In this document: one piece after another, positions 15,136-24,243 of the stretch
How the letters are laid out: every line of letters starts with the position of its first letter
Position numbering within the stretch: position 1 is the stretch's first letter
Source: Lachnospiraceae bacterium AB2028
GTDB lineage: Bacteria > Bacillota > Clostridia > Lachnospirales > Lachnospiraceae
NCBI GenBank assembly: GCA_000621425.1
Contig: JHYJ01000015.1
Span: 1-64,000 of the forward strand
Direction of reading: 5' to 3'
Length of the DNA stretch: 64,000 nucleotides
Position numbers and translations under genes: made by a program
Notes under the pieces: generated by a model
The model's database searches: none
What the model was told of the DNA's origin: nothing
Seen by the model: the letters and a program-made list of their open reading frames with translations, nothing else

Positions 15136-15933
15136 ATGTCTTTAGGTATAGTTTTCAGCGGTGGCGGGACCTGCGGTGTTTATCAGATGGGCTTCTGGAA
15201 AGCACTGCGGGAATATGGTATTGATAAAAAGGTAACGGCAGTGAGCGGTTCATCTGTCGGTACCCTTAACGCGCTTCTGTATGCTAACGGAGATATTGAT
15301 CTGGCACTGGATATTTGGGAAAATCTTAAGGTTGCTGACCTTTTCCAGATGCATGACGGTATGATAGGCATGGGCATCTTTTCCCAGAATGGATATGGTA
15401 CATTTATTGATCGCCTGGAGTATAACTGGGAAAATACGAGAAAAGGTATTCCGATTTACGCTTGTGTATCATCGTTAGGAAAAAAGGGTGAAAGCCTGGA
15501 TAATGTCGATATGATAAAGCGTCTGGGTGGAAAGCCGGAGTACATCCTTTTAAATAGAAGAAAATACAAGTCTATGAAAAGGGTTGCCCTTGCGTCTACC
15601 GCCATCCCTTATGTTTATCCCCGCAGGCTTGTGGGCAGTGAAATCTGCATAGATGGTGATTTCTCTGACAAAACACCTTATAAACCTCTTATTGATATAG
15701 GCTGTGACAAGGTGATCATATTGCACTTGAATACCGTCGAAGAATCTTCACACCGTCAGGCAGAGTATGACGGGGATACTATTCCGGAAAGCGATGCAAG
15801 GCTATATCATTTATATCCCAAGGAAACCCTCGGTTTTATCATGGCTGTGTCTGAAGATATCATAAACGACCGCTTGAAACGCGGCTACGAAGAGGGGCAG
15901 GAGTTTCTGGAAAAATATCATTCCTTGTTCTGA
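15136..15933 (+). CDS. patatin-like phospholipase family protein
   Basis: A 265-residue soluble protein. The oxyanion-hole loop is SGGGTCGVYQMG (8-19). The nucleophile elbow GSSVG (38-42) puts the catalytic Ser at 40. The dyad Asp is Asp173 in CIDGDFSD. These are all the parts of a patatin Ser-Asp lipid acyl hydrolase. There is no signal peptide, so it probably acts on membrane lipids from the cytoplasm. It is coupled to the small gene before it. The natural substrate cannot be read from the sequence. Confidence 0.88.
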   Translation: MSLGIVFSGGGTCGVYQMGFWKALREYGIDKKVTAVSGSSVGTLNALLYANGDIDLALDIWENLKVADLFQMHDGMIGMGIFSQNGYGTFIDRLEYNWENTRKGIPIYACVSSLGKKGESLDNVDMIKRLGGKPEYILLNRRKYKSMKRVALASTAIPYVYPRRLVGSEICIDGDFSDKTPYKPLIDIGCDKVIILHLNTVEESSHRQAEYDGDTIPESDARLYHLYPKETLGFIMAVSEDIINDRLKRGYEEGQEFLEKYHSLF

Positions 15934-16026
15934 TCCATATCCCTCTTTATTTGACCGCCTTACGCAAAATAGAGTAAAATATAAGTTGTGCCGGTAACGG
16001 CTTAAGAGACAGTGCGAGGTGGTTTC

Positions 16027-16980
16027 GTGAAGATAGTAATACTTGAAAGAAACAGCGTGGGAGCTGATGTTTCGGTAGATGCAATAAGCGAGTTCGGTGA
16101 AGTGACGGCATATACGGACACTACGGCTGAGACAGTGGCAGAGCGCATCACGGATGCGGATATCGTAATAGCCAACAAGATGCCCTTAAATGAGTCTACG
16201 CTATCAGGCGCCGGAAATGTGAAGCTTATCTGCGAGTTCGCTACCGGTTATGACAATATAGATATTGATTATTGTAAGAAACGCGGCATAGCAGTCTGCA
16301 ATGTCAGCGGATATTCAACGGAGGCGGTGGTTCAGCACACATTCGCCCTGTTTTTTTATCTGTCAGAGAATCTTCCATATTATGATGAATATGTAAAAAG
16401 CGGTGCCTATGCAAATCAGGCAATGTTCACCCATTATGACAGGCATTTTACCGAACTGTCCGGCAAGACTTGGGGTATCGCAGGTATGGGAAGCATCGGC
16501 TCAAGGGTAGCAGAAGTGGCAACGGCATTCGGTGCCAATGTCATACACTATTCAACATCAGGATCAAAGAGCGATAAATACGAGCAGGTGGACTTTGACG
16601 AGCTGCTTTCCCGTTCGGATGTCTTATCCCTTCATTGTCCATTAAATGATAAAACAAAATATCTGATCAATTCCGATGCGCTCAGTAAGATGAAGAAATC
16701 AGCCATATTAATAAATGTAGCCAGGGGCAAGGTGGTAAACAATGCTGATCTGGCAGAGGCGCTTAAAAAAGGAACAATAGCTGCGGCAGGTCTTGATGTA
16801 ATAGAGCAGGAGCCTATCTCAAAAGACAATCCCCTGATGGAGATACAGGATTCAAGCCGTTTACTTATAACACCGCATATGGCCTGGGCAAGTACGGAAG
16901 CCCGTAACAGGTGCGTGAGCGAATGTGCTGAGAATATACGAAGCTATATGAAGGGCGAATCCCGGAACCGGATAGTTTAA
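16027..16980 (+). CDS. D-2-hydroxyacid dehydrogenase family protein
   Basis: From a GTG at 16027 after GAGGTGG, 317 residues (an upstream GTG at 16012 is less well placed). The NAD-binding motif is GIAGMGSIGSRVAEV. The catalytic set typical of the family is visible: an Arg in NVARGKVV, a Glu in LDVIEQEP and a His in TPHMAW. It reduces 2-oxoacids or oxidises D-2-hydroxyacids, for example as a glycerate or lactate dehydrogenase-like enzyme. The exact substrate is not determinable. A promoter-like TTGACC (15951-15956) and TAAAAT (15975-15980) with an 18-bp spacer precedes it. Confidence 0.87.
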   Translation: MKIVILERNSVGADVSVDAISEFGEVTAYTDTTAETVAERITDADIVIANKMPLNESTLSGAGNVKLICEFATGYDNIDIDYCKKRGIAVCNVSGYSTEAVVQHTFALFFYLSENLPYYDEYVKSGAYANQAMFTHYDRHFTELSGKTWGIAGMGSIGSRVAEVATAFGANVIHYSTSGSKSDKYEQVDFDELLSRSDVLSLHCPLNDKTKYLINSDALSKMKKSAILINVARGKVVNNADLAEALKKGTIAAAGLDVIEQEPISKDNPLMEIQDSSRLLITPHMAWASTEARNRCVSECAENIRSYMKGESRNRIV

Positions 16981-16998
16981 AAGCGCAAGATTACTGTA

Positions 16999-18588
16999 AT
17001 GAGTGACGGAATAACAACTTCTGAAAAAAAGGAAATAGCCCCTAAGCGTTTTGACAAACGCCGCGCAAAGTATCTGGGGATCATCCGTTCAGCATCAGTT
17101 CTGACGGTACTTTTTCTGCAGGTGTTTTTTATAGCGGCCCTGACATACTGGCTTAGGACAGATGCCCTCAAGATTTATTTCGCTGTTGAAATCCTGTCAG
17201 TCATAGTTGCTTTTGCACTGGTAAACCATGATGCATATAACCGGATTTTCTGGATCGTAATACTGCTGGTACTTCCGGGTTTTGGATTTATACTGTATTT
17301 CTTCTGGGGAAGTGCCAGAAAAGACTTTCTTGTTAATTCAAGGCTTAGGGAGCGTGAAAGAGAGGCTCATGCCAGGCTGCCTAAAAACAGATGGCAGCTG
17401 GAGGAATTGGCCCAGGTACATCCCAATAAGATACAGGTATCGAGATACATTGCCGGTGACGGTTTTCCGGTATACCAGAATACGAAGCAGAAATACTATC
17501 CTATCGGCACCAGTGAGCTGAAGGATGATTTCATAAATGACCTGAAGCGTGCAGAGCACAGCATCTTTATGGAATTCTTTATCGTCTATGACGGTAAATG
17601 GTGGCAGGAAGTTGAAACTGTGCTGATAGAAAAAGCCCATGAAGGTGTAGATGTACGTGTAATGGTTGATGATTTCGGCAGTATCTTTATGGATACTGTA
17701 GGCATGAAGAAGAACCTGCGTGCCGAGGGTGTGAAGTTTGAATCATTCAAACCTATACACAAGCGAATTTTTTCGATCAATTTTAACTACCGTAACCATC
17801 AGAAGATAATGGTTGTAGACGGTACTATAGGATACACGGGCGGATGCAATCTTGCTGATGAATATGTGAACCTGATACAGCGCTTTGGCGGATCTGAGTG
17901 GAAGGACAGCATGCTCCGTTTAGAGGGGGAGGCTGTCTGGTCACTTACCAATATCTTCCTAATGATGTGGGAGGACAGTTCACGGACTATAGAGTTGCAT
18001 CCGGATAATTTTAAGCCCAGGTGGGAAGTATATGACGAAGGTTTTGTGCAGCCATTCTCCGGAGGACCGCATAAGTCACCCTATAATACGGTTGAAGGTG
18101 CTTACCTCAGAATGATCTCCAAGGCCCGGGATTATGTGTATATTACAACGCCATACCTTGTGCTCGACAGCAGGATGACAGATTATCTCATAGATGCTGC
18201 AAAGAGCGGAGTGGATGTACGTATCATCACGCCGCATATTTACGACAAATGGTATGTGTATATGGTTACCGTATCAAACTACGGAAAGCTGCTGCAGAAT
18301 GGAGTGCGCATATACGAGTACCAGCCTGGGTTCATACATGAGAAGGATATTGTTGCAGATGATGAGTGTGCAATATGCGGCACAATAAATATGGACTTCA
18401 GGAGCATGCATACTCACCATGAGAATGGGGTATTTCTGTCAAGATCAGTTGTGGTGGAAGAGATAAAGGACAATATATTAGCTTCTTTGGAAAATAGCAA
18501 GGAAATAGATTATCTGACCTGGAAGCACCGTCCGTTTATACAAAAGGTATTGCAGGAGATATTTAAGATAACAAGCCCGCTACTGTAA
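16999..18588 (+). CDS. cls: cardiolipin synthase (phospholipase D superfamily)
   Basis: A 529-residue protein with two N-terminal membrane helices (about 32-55 and 60-105 region) and two PLD domains. The two HxKxxxxD motifs are NHQKIMVVDG (His267) and IHEKDIVADD (His447). It joins phosphatidylglycerol molecules into cardiolipin at the membrane. Length and layout are those of Firmicutes Cls. It lies 18 bp behind the dehydrogenase with no clear ribosome site. The C-terminus is hydrophobic/basic, as usual. Confidence 0.92.
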   Translation: MSDGITTSEKKEIAPKRFDKRRAKYLGIIRSASVLTVLFLQVFFIAALTYWLRTDALKIYFAVEILSVIVAFALVNHDAYNRIFWIVILLVLPGFGFILYFFWGSARKDFLVNSRLREREREAHARLPKNRWQLEELAQVHPNKIQVSRYIAGDGFPVYQNTKQKYYPIGTSELKDDFINDLKRAEHSIFMEFFIVYDGKWWQEVETVLIEKAHEGVDVRVMVDDFGSIFMDTVGMKKNLRAEGVKFESFKPIHKRIFSINFNYRNHQKIMVVDGTIGYTGGCNLADEYVNLIQRFGGSEWKDSMLRLEGEAVWSLTNIFLMMWEDSSRTIELHPDNFKPRWEVYDEGFVQPFSGGPHKSPYNTVEGAYLRMISKARDYVYITTPYLVLDSRMTDYLIDAAKSGVDVRIITPHIYDKWYVYMVTVSNYGKLLQNGVRIYEYQPGFIHEKDIVADDECAICGTINMDFRSMHTHHENGVFLSRSVVVEEIKDNILASLENSKEIDYLTWKHRPFIQKVLQEIFKITSPLL

Positions 18589-18620
18589 TCAGAACAATAT
18601 GAACTAAGTAGAAATGACTT

Positions 18621-18664
18621 TTGACCATATAATAAATATTGTTATAGTGATGTTGTAACAATAT
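18621..18664 (+). promoter_or_regulatory. promoter with overlapping inverted repeat
   Basis: TTGACC (18621-18626) and TATAGT (18643-18648), spacer 16 bp, form a plausible promoter for the aminotransferase gene. A perfect 9-bp inverted repeat, ATATTGTTA (18636-18644) with TAACAATAT (18656-18664), covers the -10 box and could bind a repressor. Confidence 0.5.
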
Positions 18665-18690
18665 AACAGGTTAGAAAAGAGGAGAAAACT

Positions 18691-19884
18691 ATGTTATCCC
18701 AAAAATTCAAAGAGATGTGCAACGCACCATCAGTAATACGTGAGCTTTCAGTATATGCGACGGAGCGTGGAAAAGAGATTGGCTATGAAAATGTCTTTGA
18801 CTACAGCCTCGGAAATCCTTCCGTTCCGGTGCCTGAAGATTTTAATAAAGCCATAAGGGAGCTTACAGAAGAACTGGCTTCGTCTGCTCTTCACGGCTAC
18901 AGTCCAAATCCCGGCAATCCTGAAGTAAGGACAGTGATCGCAACTTCTCTTAAAGAGCGTTTTGGGATTCCCTATGAGCAGAAACATATATTTATGACGT
19001 CTGCAGCTGCTTCAGCAATTGCACATGCCGTAAGATGCGTGACTTCGCCCGGGGATGAGGTTGTTACCTTTGCGCCGTTTTTTCCGGAATACAGGCCTTA
19101 TATAGAACAGACCGGTGCAGTATTGAAGGTAGTGCCTGCAGATACTTCATCTTTTCAGATCAATTTTGAAGAGTTTGAAAGATTCCTTAATCCGAATGTG
19201 CAGGCAGTGCTTATCAATTCTCCTAATAATCCTTCAGGTATTGTTTATTCCGCAGAAACACTGGAAAGACTCGCACAGATACTGAATGATAAACAGAATG
19301 AATATGGGCATGAGATATTCATTATTTCAGATGAGCCTTACAGGGAGATAGTTTTTGATGGCGTAAAAGCACCTTATGTTTCCAATTTTTACGATAATAC
19401 TCTCTCATGTTACAGCTATTCAAAGTCACTTTCTATTCCCGGTGAACGTATCGGCTATGTGGCAGTTAATCCAAAGGCTAAGGATGCGGACATGATAGTA
19501 CCCATGTGTGTGCAGATATCCAGAGGCATAGGACACAACTGCCCTTCTTCCATAATACAGATGGCTGCTGCAAGGTGCGTGTCCATGACCAGTGACCTGT
19601 CTGTTTATGAGAAAAATATGAATCTGATATACAATAAGCTGAAGGAATTGGGCTTTGAGGTGGTAAGGCCCGGTGGAACCTTCTACATTTTCCCTAAGGC
19701 AATGGAAGAAGATGCAAAAGTATTCTGTGAAAAGGCAAAGAAGTATGATCTCATCCTTGTGCCCGGAGATACATTCGGTGCTCCCGGGTATTTCAGGATG
19801 GCATACTGCATAGATACTGAAAAGGTTGAGCGGTCATTGCCGGCACTTGAGAAATTTGTAAAAACTGAGTACGGAGTAAATTAA
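18691..19884 (+). CDS. PLP-dependent class I/II aminotransferase
   Basis: A 397-residue fold-type I aminotransferase. The PLP lysine lies in SYSKSLSIPGERIGY. NSPNNPSG and SDEPYREIVFDG hold the usual cofactor-binding Asn, Asp and Tyr. Substrates probably include aspartate or aromatic amino acids, as in the aspartate aminotransferase subgroup of clostridia (many annotated as pyridoxal phosphate-dependent aminotransferase). GAGGAG precedes the ATG. It is followed four bases later by uppP, and the two are probably co-transcribed. Confidence 0.9.
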   Translation: MLSQKFKEMCNAPSVIRELSVYATERGKEIGYENVFDYSLGNPSVPVPEDFNKAIRELTEELASSALHGYSPNPGNPEVRTVIATSLKERFGIPYEQKHIFMTSAAASAIAHAVRCVTSPGDEVVTFAPFFPEYRPYIEQTGAVLKVVPADTSSFQINFEEFERFLNPNVQAVLINSPNNPSGIVYSAETLERLAQILNDKQNEYGHEIFIISDEPYREIVFDGVKAPYVSNFYDNTLSCYSYSKSLSIPGERIGYVAVNPKAKDADMIVPMCVQISRGIGHNCPSSIIQMAAARCVSMTSDLSVYEKNMNLIYNKLKELGFEVVRPGGTFYIFPKAMEEDAKVFCEKAKKYDLILVPGDTFGAPGYFRMAYCIDTEKVERSLPALEKFVKTEYGVN

Positions 19885-19887
19885 ACT

Positions 19888-20811
19888 ATGGAAGCAGTAA
19901 TTGAAATCTTAAAAGCAGTATTATTTGGAATAGTGGAGGGCATCACGGAATGGCTGCCCATTTCCAGCACGGGACATCTGATTCTTTTGAATGAAGTTGT
20001 AAGTTTTGACCTGCCGGGAACTGCAGAGGAACAGGCCGCATTCATGGAGTTTTATGATGTGGTGATACAGTTGGGAGCCATACTTGCCATACTTATTCTA
20101 TTCTTTAAAGAGATATGGCCGCTTGGCTTACAGAAAAAGGATGAAATAAAGATAAAGGTAGGTGACCTGGAGGATCACTACTGGTTTATTGCAGGCGACC
20201 TGGTAATAAAAAGGGACATTTTCTTTATGTGGATAAAGATAGCCGTGGCATGTGTGCCCGGTCTTCTTTATGGGCTGTTTTTAGATGATTGGGTAGAAAA
20301 TGTGACCGCAGATTTCAAGCCCCTTATCGTAGGGATAATGCTGGTGCTTGTGGGTATAGTCTTCATAATAGTAGAAATCATAAAAGGCCATGAAAAACCT
20401 GTGATCCGTAACATAAGTGAGATAACATTTATGTCGGCATTTGTGATAGGTCTCTGTCAGCTGATCGCAGGAATTCTGCCGGGAACCAGCAGGTCAGGTG
20501 CCTGCATAATCGGAGCACTTCTGCTTGGAATGTCGAGGACTGTGGCTGCGGAATACACTTTTTACCTTGCCATACCTACCATGTTCGGGGCAAGTCTCCT
20601 GAAACTCATAAAGTACCTTGGGAAAGGCCTTGATTTTGACGGCATGCAGATTGCAATAGTCATAGTTAGCTCTGTGGTTGCATTTGGAGTATCGATGTTG
20701 GCCGTGAAATTCCTGATGGGATATGTGAAACGCCACGATTTCAAGCCATTTGGAATATACAGGATATTGCTGGGAATTGCGGTAATAGTGGTGTATGCGT
20801 TTGTACAATAG
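19888..20811 (+). CDS. uppP: undecaprenyl-diphosphatase UppP (BacA)
   Basis: A 307-residue polytopic membrane enzyme that dephosphorylates undecaprenyl diphosphate to recycle the lipid carrier for cell-wall synthesis. Both family signatures are present: EGITEWLPISSTGH near the N-terminus and LPGTSRSGACIIGALLLG in the second half. It is slightly longer than usual (about 265-280) because of a loop around residues 85-110. Such enzymes can contribute to bacitracin tolerance. Confidence 0.95.
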   Translation: MEAVIEILKAVLFGIVEGITEWLPISSTGHLILLNEVVSFDLPGTAEEQAAFMEFYDVVIQLGAILAILILFFKEIWPLGLQKKDEIKIKVGDLEDHYWFIAGDLVIKRDIFFMWIKIAVACVPGLLYGLFLDDWVENVTADFKPLIVGIMLVLVGIVFIIVEIIKGHEKPVIRNISEITFMSAFVIGLCQLIAGILPGTSRSGACIIGALLLGMSRTVAAEYTFYLAIPTMFGASLLKLIKYLGKGLDFDGMQIAIVIVSSVVAFGVSMLAVKFLMGYVKRHDFKPFGIYRILLGIAVIVVYAFVQ

Positions 20812-20911
20812 TATTAATTATCATAGTATGCTATGATTATGTATTAGAGAAAAGAATACTTTGTTTTATGTAACGTGGGTTAATTGTTAAGGTGTTTATT
20901 GGGGGGAATAT

Positions 20912-23395
20912 ATGTTACATGAAATGCTGATCAATAAAGATGATGCAGATGTCTTTGGTTCATTGATTCCGCAGGATTATAAAGCTGAGTTAAAAAAAGG
21001 ACGTTTGTATGGCATTGCTACTTTTGACGATAAGATCTCTTTAGAAAATCTTGTCGGGGTAGTGCTTGTAAGAGTTAAGTATCAGTGGCAGGAAATCGTG
21101 TGGGTAGCTGTTACAGACCGTTATTCATTATCGGAGTGTGCTGCTGATCTGATCAGGATAAGAACGGAAAGTGCCAGAGAGCGCGGGTTGCTTCTCGGAT
21201 CGTTCAGTGAGTTTCCTGTGCAGGAAGTTTATCGCTTAGATTACTTTTCCTGTGCAGGTTTTTTTTATGATGTCATACCTTCCCGTGTATTTCAGATTTA
21301 CACGAAAGCTATAATGAATATTCCGGATAATTTATCTGAATCAGATGGTTCTCATTGCTTTAGGCTTAAGTACATTTCTGAAAGGCAGAAAAATCAGATA
21401 GAAGAAGATTATATCAAATCAGGATTGCCGATTCCTTTGGAATACCCTGTTGACTGGGAACAGTACGATGGGGATGCGTCAGTTTTATATGAAGATAAAG
21501 GCATAGTGAAAGGTGCTTTGTTTATATGTAAGCATGATGATTTTTATTCTATAGAGGGTATATACGGTACTGATGCTGAAGTTTTTGGGATAATGTTCAT
21601 GTACTTAAACAAGATATCTAAACAAGTCCTGGCAGAAAGGGAACTTTTACTTATACCATCTGTTACAGAGACTGTTGAAACTTCACTTAGAAACAATCCG
21701 AAAGCTTTTTCTGATGAGATTGCTCTTGTATGGATTCCCTATGAAAGCAGTAAAAAAAGAAAGAGTGATATAACCTGGGATCATTATTCGGAAATAACAG
21801 AGAGCTATCTTCTGGGCATAGATTTAATGAATGTATGCGAGAATATTGAAAATAGCGGTATCTTAGCTGATGAGATAGATGAAGTATATTATTACGCTCA
21901 GGTACGTGAAAGGGAAGCTGTTTACGAGAGGCACTGGAATAAAATCGAGGATTCATCTAAACGTATGGGACTGCCTCCCATAATCCTGATTCAGCAAAAA
22001 ATAGCACAGGAATCCTTGGCAATTTATAAATCTGGTAAGGCTGAATCTTTTAGGATGGCGGGGTACGATTTTTTCAGTAATTCAGTTACGAGCTACAGTC
22101 TACTTGATAAGGAAGAGTTTACACGGCCTCCTGTCTCTGTGGATGAAAGAAAAAAGAAGGCTGAGCTATTTGCAAGTCTTTTGAAAAAACGCGATGAAAT
22201 AAAGTCAGAGATGAAACAGTCTCCCGGTGACACTATACAGGATCATGCAAGGTATAGTGTTAATGAAAGGATAATAGAGGCTTTTGATGAAGCCCTTGAT
22301 GTTTTCTTTGCCACTGCGGGAATCAAAATCAGCACGGGAGGGAAGATATCTTTTGAAGAACAGATGGAAGTGATGAAGGAAGGCCGTAGTGTTATGGCGA
22401 CATTAACCCGGCTGACGTCCCATTATCATGCGTCTGTTGCCGAAGAGATGATAGGAGCTGTTCGTGAGACTGACGGATTTAAAAAAGAACTTGATAAGCA
22501 GGTTAAAAAAGCATTTGTAAAAGATAAAAAAGAAAATGAGGTATTTCTTAAAGGATTAAAGGAAACCCCAGGGTATAAAAAAACAAAAGATAAGATTGAA
22601 AATGTTTTAGATGAGCGAATAAAACTTTTAAATGAAAGATCGAAACTGACATCAGAGATAGAGGTTCTTTGTTGTAGGAAAGAATTTGAAGGATATAAGG
22701 ATGTATTGGATGAGATTTATTCTACAAGGCTTCGTACAATAAACTTTTATATAAGAAGCACAGATGCTTATCTGAAATATCTGTCTGAGGGTCAACCCGT
22801 CGGAGCCATGCAGGGGGTCTATATACGCGATAAGTTTAAATGTATTGTTCCATGTCCGGATCCGAATGTCAGATTTAAGGATCAGATGGGAATAATCGAC
22901 CAGCGGTTCCAGGGATTGGCACCTTGGGAAATGGATGGAGCAACAATCTTCTTAGCGTGGGAAAGAATGCAGGAACGGTTGGGGAAGACTGATAAAGACT
23001 TGAACCCAGATATTCATGTGGATATAGAAGGGTGTCGTAATATGCTTGAAACACTTGAAAAGAAGAAGAATGAGCATCCGGAGCTTTTCAGGGAAATGAT
23101 ATTAACATCGGTTTTTTCAGAACTGCCTGAGCTTGTTGAGATATTTAATGAAGCAAAGAGATTAAGAAATGCTTCGGCTGAACTTCTAAAAGACGGATTT
23201 GATAATCTTGATGAAAAATATGACATCTACATAAAGGCGGGGGCGATATATGATACGCTTTTAAGACGGGCAAGATATGTTGTGGGTGCATCCGAGATGA
23301 CAATGAAGGAGTTGATTCAGATGATGCCGGATTACCAGGCCTGTGACTATGGATATGCATTGAATGAATACAGGGAAATAGCAAAGAGGAGGTAG
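20912..23395 (+). CDS. 827-residue protein, GNAT-like N-terminal parts plus helical region, unknown
   Basis: I do not recognise this protein as a whole. Residues about 1-140 and 145-300 look like two degenerate acetyltransferase (GNAT)-type folds: a strand-rich LVGVVLVRV-like segment, an ADLIRIRTESARERG-like helix, and in the second half DKGIVKGALFI with a following LLLIPSVTETVETS strand. Clear acetyl-CoA motifs are not seen, so they may be inactive. Residues about 370-620 are lysine-rich and helical. The C-terminal 200 residues are helical. GGGGGG precedes the ATG. The next gene starts one base after its stop, at a GAGGAGG site inside this gene. Confidence 0.6.
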   Translation: MLHEMLINKDDADVFGSLIPQDYKAELKKGRLYGIATFDDKISLENLVGVVLVRVKYQWQEIVWVAVTDRYSLSECAADLIRIRTESARERGLLLGSFSEFPVQEVYRLDYFSCAGFFYDVIPSRVFQIYTKAIMNIPDNLSESDGSHCFRLKYISERQKNQIEEDYIKSGLPIPLEYPVDWEQYDGDASVLYEDKGIVKGALFICKHDDFYSIEGIYGTDAEVFGIMFMYLNKISKQVLAERELLLIPSVTETVETSLRNNPKAFSDEIALVWIPYESSKKRKSDITWDHYSEITESYLLGIDLMNVCENIENSGILADEIDEVYYYAQVREREAVYERHWNKIEDSSKRMGLPPIILIQQKIAQESLAIYKSGKAESFRMAGYDFFSNSVTSYSLLDKEEFTRPPVSVDERKKKAELFASLLKKRDEIKSEMKQSPGDTIQDHARYSVNERIIEAFDEALDVFFATAGIKISTGGKISFEEQMEVMKEGRSVMATLTRLTSHYHASVAEEMIGAVRETDGFKKELDKQVKKAFVKDKKENEVFLKGLKETPGYKKTKDKIENVLDERIKLLNERSKLTSEIEVLCCRKEFEGYKDVLDEIYSTRLRTINFYIRSTDAYLKYLSEGQPVGAMQGVYIRDKFKCIVPCPDPNVRFKDQMGIIDQRFQGLAPWEMDGATIFLAWERMQERLGKTDKDLNPDIHVDIEGCRNMLETLEKKKNEHPELFREMILTSVFSELPELVEIFNEAKRLRNASAELLKDGFDNLDEKYDIYIKAGAIYDTLLRRARYVVGASEMTMKELIQMMPDYQACDYGYALNEYREIAKRR

Positions 23396-23396
23396 T

Positions 23397-24242
23397 ATGC
23401 GTTTATCAAAGATCACAAAAAAAACGATAGATTTTTATCCGGCAATAAAAGACTTGTTTAATTCTGGGAACAATGAGCGTATTTGCATAGGGTTTCTTGA
23501 TGATTCGGATAGGGCCGTGGGAGCCGCAGTTTTTGATATGGAGAGCGGTGATGCTGTCATCAGATATTTTGGCATAGCAGACAAATACCGGAAAAAAGGG
23601 TACGGGAGATTGTTCCTGGAAGAGGTTTCGAAAGTTTTTGATGGAAATTTCGTTTCGCGCATTATGTATTGTGGGTTTAATGCCGGTGATGAAAAATCTG
23701 ACTTTGTTTCATTTTTGCAACACTGCGGTTTTGAGACAGAAAGGGGTGATACCTGCCGCAGTCTTTACGATATAAATGAAGTAATTGCGGCATATCCGTT
23801 TGGACATGGGGAATTGCCAAAAGGAAGAAAATTGATAAGAGGAGCTGCGGCAAAGGGGAAAATTAGAGACAAGATCATGTCACTTGAATACGAAATGTCA
23901 TCGAGCATGTATCTCGACACGGAGTTTATGCTTTCATCTCAGAACCGTTATGGTGGGATTATGATTGAAGGTGATGAAATAAAAGGTATGCTGGCTGTGG
24001 AGAGATTTCAGGATGGAGCCCGGTTGGAAGGGATATATATTTCAAAGGGGGCTGTGGAAGAAATGCTTTATCTTTTTGATTATGCAGTGGAGGCTATAAA
24101 GAAAGAGGATAATGCTCTCAAAACGCTTTACATAGACACCAGTGGTGAAAAGCTGATGAAGTTTGAAGAGTCGCTTATGAAACAAAAGAATATCAAATGT
24201 AAAGAGAGATTAACAGACATTATAGCGTGGAGAGAGATTTGA
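23397..24242 (+). CDS. GNAT-like acetyltransferase family protein
   Basis: A 281-residue protein. The N-terminal half has a GNAT core: AVGAAVFDMESG then FGIADKYRKKGYGRLFLEEV (about 60-82), where KKGYGRL is the acetyl-CoA pyrophosphate loop, and a later GFxxER strand. The C-terminal half (about 150-281) looks like a second, degenerate GNAT-like repeat (KGMLAVERFQ, then LEGIYI, then ALKTLYID). It is coupled at one base to the genes on both sides, so it is surely in the same operon as the giant protein, which might be its substrate. This relation is inference. Confidence 0.68.
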   Translation: MRLSKITKKTIDFYPAIKDLFNSGNNERICIGFLDDSDRAVGAAVFDMESGDAVIRYFGIADKYRKKGYGRLFLEEVSKVFDGNFVSRIMYCGFNAGDEKSDFVSFLQHCGFETERGDTCRSLYDINEVIAAYPFGHGELPKGRKLIRGAAAKGKIRDKIMSLEYEMSSSMYLDTEFMLSSQNRYGGIMIEGDEIKGMLAVERFQDGARLEGIYISKGAVEEMLYLFDYAVEAIKKEDNALKTLYIDTSGEKLMKFEESLMKQKNIKCKERLTDIIAWREI

Positions 24243-24243
24243 T

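Noticed and set aside
15951-15980. Fifth LytTR-type site before the dehydrogenase (ACCGCCTTACGCA)
   Set aside because: It resembles one half-site but has an extra base, no partner 21 bp away and no -10 box at the required 30 bp.
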